Position numbers and translations under genes: made by a program
DNA from: JAHBWI01 sp035715525
GTDB lineage: Bacteria > Nitrospirota > Nitrospiria > Nitrospirales > Nitrospiraceae
Direction: 5' to 3'
DNA: 14,246 nucleotides
NCBI GenBank assembly: GCA_035715525.1
Contig: DASTLA010000086.1
Coordinates: forward strand, 1 to 14,246
Shown: positions 13,561-14,246 of the stretch, one piece after another
How positions within the stretch are numbered: position 1 is the stretch's first letter
Layout of the letters: each line of letters begins with the position of its first letter
Notes under the pieces: model-generated
The model's database searches: none
Seen by the model: the letters and a program-made list of their open reading frames with translations, nothing else
What the model was told of the DNA's origin: nothing

Positions 13561-14246
13561 TCACTCACGACTAAGGCTCGTTCGGCGCAGGCTGCGAAGC
13601 GCTTTCGCTTCAGGAGACCGGTATGAGCGCCACCAAGTCGGCTGGTGGGCACGACGGCACGCGACAGCATAGTCGCAGTGGGTACAGTAGCCGTCGGGAA
13701 GAATGAAAAACTGCTCGGACCTGATCCCTTCGATGAGCGTCTGAATATTTTTGCGGAGTTGATCACCCGGCGGAGAAGTCCAAGCCGTTCGCGGGAAGCG
13801 CGCCCGCTCCACGGCCGGGTCCCCCTGCGGGAGCAGGTAGACGAATATGACCTCATCCGGCAGGTGAGCGGCCGTCCCGCCCGGCAACGCCGAGGTCGTC
13901 ATGAGGGAATAGAAGGCTGGTTGGAGCCGTTTGGCTCGAAGCGCTGCCTGCAACAGGTTTCGGTCTTCTGCCCGGACTTCGCTTCCGGGTTTGTATTTAT
14001 AGTCGATGACGCGGAGGGACTTTCCCTCTCCCATGCGGTCCACACGGTCCCAACGCCCGCGGATCGGCACTTCCACACCGCCTTCATCAGGAGGCAGGCG
14101 TCCCGCGGCCTCCACTTCGAATGCGACCGGCAGAGCACCGGCCGCCCTTCCTTCCTCCTGTTCGCAATGGACCACGGCAGTCACCGCCCGCACGACACGC
14201 TCGCGCGCGAGCCGCCAAGTCAATGCGTAGCCGGTCCCATGGTCGG
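13561..14246 (-). CDS. addB: AddB-like PD-(D/E)XK nuclease subunit, C-terminal part only
   Basis: About 227 C-terminal residues are visible; the frame is open to the right edge, so the start and most of the protein lie outside. The nuclease core shows IRGRWDRVDR followed by LRVIDYKYKPG (metal-binding aspartates and the catalytic lysine), then AFYSLM and later YCTHCDYAVACRR. The last is the C-x2-C-x5-C triplet that, with an upstream cysteine outside the window, holds the iron-sulphur cluster of AddB/Cas4-type nucleases. The partner strand is cut by AddA. Its stop codon TGA (13563-13561) lies 4 bases before the addA ATG or overlaps the alternative GTG, the tight coupling expected for two subunits of one complex. 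Assignment as AddB rests on the cysteine triplet and the addA neighbour. Confidence 0.9.
   Translation of the reverse strand, partial: DHGTGYALTWRLARERVVRAVTAVVHCEQEEGRAAGALPVAFEVEAAGRLPPDEGGVEVPIRGRWDRVDRMGEGKSLRVIDYKYKPGSEVRAEDRNLLQAALRAKRLQPAFYSLMTTSALPGGTAAHLPDEVIFVYLLPQGDPAVERARFPRTAWTSPPGDQLRKNIQTLIEGIRSEQFFILPDGYCTHCDYAVACRRAHQPTWWRSYRSPEAKALRSLRRTSLSRE

Noticed and set aside
13557..13856. 100-codon N-terminal extension of the AddA frame
   Set aside because: It lies in another frame of the addB nuclease domain, whose motifs are clear; AddA homology begins at the chosen start.
1..14246. Search for CRISPR arrays, insertion sequences, phage genes, toxin-antitoxin or defence islands
   Set aside because: No regularly spaced repeats, transposase motifs or terminal inverted repeats were seen; AddAB is housekeeping recombination machinery, and ComM is a common chromosomal gene.

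Overview
The window is 14,246 bases of GC-rich bacterial chromosome. Genes are densely packed on both strands, intergenic gaps are short, and Shine-Dalgarno sites and sigma70-like promoters are conventional. Together with the gene content (ComM, Lgt, an AddAB-type helicase/nuclease pair, DUF423, YtxH, many small exported or membrane proteins of unknown role), this suggests a Gram-negative-type organism such as Nitrospira or a relative. The assignment is an impression and no marker gene here proves it. I found no insertion sequence, phage gene, CRISPR array or rRNA.

Left part (1-5850): a ComM-type AAA+ protein runs off the left edge on the minus strand. Diverging from it are an exported hypothetical protein and a stand-alone Lrp/AsnC effector-binding domain. 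The latter ends stop-to-stop against a minus-strand Gfo/Idh/MocA oxidoreductase. The oxidoreductase diverges, over back-to-back promoters, from a dienelactone-hydrolase-fold protein whose nucleophile cysteine is replaced by glycine. Next come an exported hypothetical protein and, convergent and overlapping by 7 bases, a DUF423 membrane protein.

Middle part (5900-8850): two unrelated small zinc-ribbon proteins lie tail to tail, one of them membrane-bound. A probable proline-rich lipoprotein follows, then a tRNA-Leu(UAA) gene with an encoded CCA end and a 13-base tandem duplication just upstream of its promoter. A YtxH-like protein comes next, with a clear terminator and a good sigma54-type promoter match; two dyad symmetries lie 100-160 bases upstream of it.

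Right part (8850-14246): lgt on the plus strand faces a minus-strand operon read from right to left: an AddB-like nuclease (3' end only), an AddA-like helicase-nuclease and a small TPR lipoprotein. The first two should act together in double-strand break end processing. ComM, at the other end, is known to help recombination of transformed DNA, but the two loci are about 9 kb apart and any link is inference.

No complete new multi-gene system is evident. The best leads are the sigma54-type ytxH promoter region, the dienelactone-hydrolase-like protein without its cysteine, and the duplicated element upstream of tRNA-Leu.
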